This document shows positions 63,710 through 64,000 of a stretch of DNA of 64,000 nucleotides, one piece after another. A program made the translations under genes and the position numbers. The notes under the pieces were generated by a model. That model did not search any database. It had not been told where the DNA came from and was given only the letters and a program-made list of their open reading frames with translations. Each line of letters starts with the position of its first letter. The stretch's first letter is position 1. The stretch lies in contig NC_014931.1 of the NCBI RefSeq assembly GCF_000184745.1, forward strand, positions 5,456,001-5,520,000, given 5' to 3'. Source of the DNA: Variovorax paradoxus EPS (GTDB lineage: Bacteria > Pseudomonadota > Gammaproteobacteria > Burkholderiales > Burkholderiaceae_C).

Positions 63710-63773
63710 AACCGTTCGGGCTGAGCTTGTCGAAGCCTTGCGCGGCGCTTCGACAAGCTCAGCGTGAACGGTT
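63710..63773. repeat. Palindromic intergenic repeat acting as terminator
   Basis: AACCGTTCGGGCTGAGCTTGTCGAAGC and its inverse around CTTGCGCGGC form a long hairpin, followed by a T7 run, so it can terminate the MarR transcript. The GAGCTTGTCGAAGC core is a widespread palindromic repeat in Comamonadaceae and other proteobacteria. No second copy was seen in the window. Confidence 0.8.
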
Positions 63774-63807
63774 TTTTTAGTTCTCTTGGCGTGAAATCGT
63801 GGGCGGG

Positions 63808-64000
63808 CTACAGGCCCCGTTCGACCATGTCGATCAGCCGCTGTCCCAGCGCCTGCGTGGTCTCCGCATCGAGCGTGCGCAGCGGCCCGTGAATGATGAG
63901 CAGCGCCAGCCCGTGCACCGCCGACCACGCGAGAAATTCCGCATTCGGGCGGCGCGCCGCATCGAGCACGCCGGCGTCCACCAACCGGTCGATCGCCGAA
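63808..64000 (-). CDS. TetR-type regulator with WHG domain (C-terminal part, runs off window)
   Basis: The last 63 residues of a minus-strand gene read SAIDRLVDAGVLDAARRPN, then AEFLAWSAVHGLALLIIHGP and end QRLIDMVERGL. The WSAVHGLALL motif is the WHG C-terminal ligand domain of TetR/AcrR regulators. The DNA-binding part lies beyond the window. It is convergent with the MarR gene across the palindromic terminator. Confidence 0.78.
   Translation of the reverse strand, partial: SAIDRLVDAGVLDAARRPNAEFLAWSAVHGLALLIIHGPLRTLDAETTQALGQRLIDMVERGL

Noticed and set aside
1..64000. tRNA, rRNA, riboswitch or replication origin
   Set aside because: Intergenic regions were read for cloverleaf, conserved rRNA and DnaA-box clusters; none was convincing. 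A covariance-model scan would be decisive.

Overview
The window is GC-rich, densely coded chromosomal DNA of a betaproteobacterium. Gene content and order point to Burkholderiales, family Comamonadaceae, probably Variovorax or a close relative. The pointers are an ArgP/ArgO pair, a cta cytochrome oxidase cluster with DUF2970, DUF2909 and a 38-residue assembly protein, a Bug-type substrate-binding protein, a CIRCE element in front of rpoH, and a palindrome of the 'GAGCTTGTCGAAGC' class. The genus is inferred from overall resemblance and was not searched. No rRNA or tRNA gene, CRISPR array or insertion sequence was seen.

Layout. 0-5.4 kb: a partial YitT gene, a LysR/tautomerase divergent pair, a TTC38-like protein, a histidine phosphatase, a Yip1-like membrane protein and an alpha/beta hydrolase. 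5.4-9.7 kb: a minus-strand run rsmD-coaD-pxpB-pxpC-pxpA-pcp, in which Pcp releases 5-oxoproline from peptides and PxpABC opens it to glutamate. 9.8-15.5 kb: argO/argP, an M16 peptidase pair and ftsY. 15.8-19 kb: a LuxR-type response regulator with a hybrid kinase, and an Mpo1-like protein.

19.3-37 kb is the accessory part. It holds an oligopeptide-type binding protein, a 71-residue protein, two tandem Crp/Fnr-like regulators and an AT-rich winged-helix regulator with a degenerate receiver. These are followed by a five-gene minus-strand operon: a 2481-residue adhesin, TolC, a type I secretion ABC ATPase, an HlyD adaptor and a 100-residue membrane protein. The adhesin has an N-terminal prefix, 13 near-identical Ig-like repeats, seven FG-GAP/EF-hand-like repeats and one RTX block. 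The system resembles BapABCD/LapA-type biofilm adhesin export. Both flanks of the region are AT-rich and gene-poor.

37.3-49.2 kb: rpoH behind a perfect CIRCE operator, a DNA alkylation repair protein, then the aa3-type cytochrome c oxidase region on the minus strand (ctaC with a fused cytochrome c domain, ctaD, a 38-residue protein, ctaG, DUF2970, ctaE, SURF1, a Sco-like protein, ctaA, ctaB, sco). 49.4-56 kb: bioC, comF, trmL, a small secreted protein, a MaoC hydratase, an orphan ParA and a kefF-kefC pair. 56-63.7 kb: a catabolic cluster for CoA-activated aromatic acids (amidohydrolase, enoyl-CoA hydratase, feruloyl-CoA synthase, SDR, Bug protein, acyl-CoA dehydrogenase, MarR), ending at a palindromic repeat/terminator and a partial TetR-type regulator.
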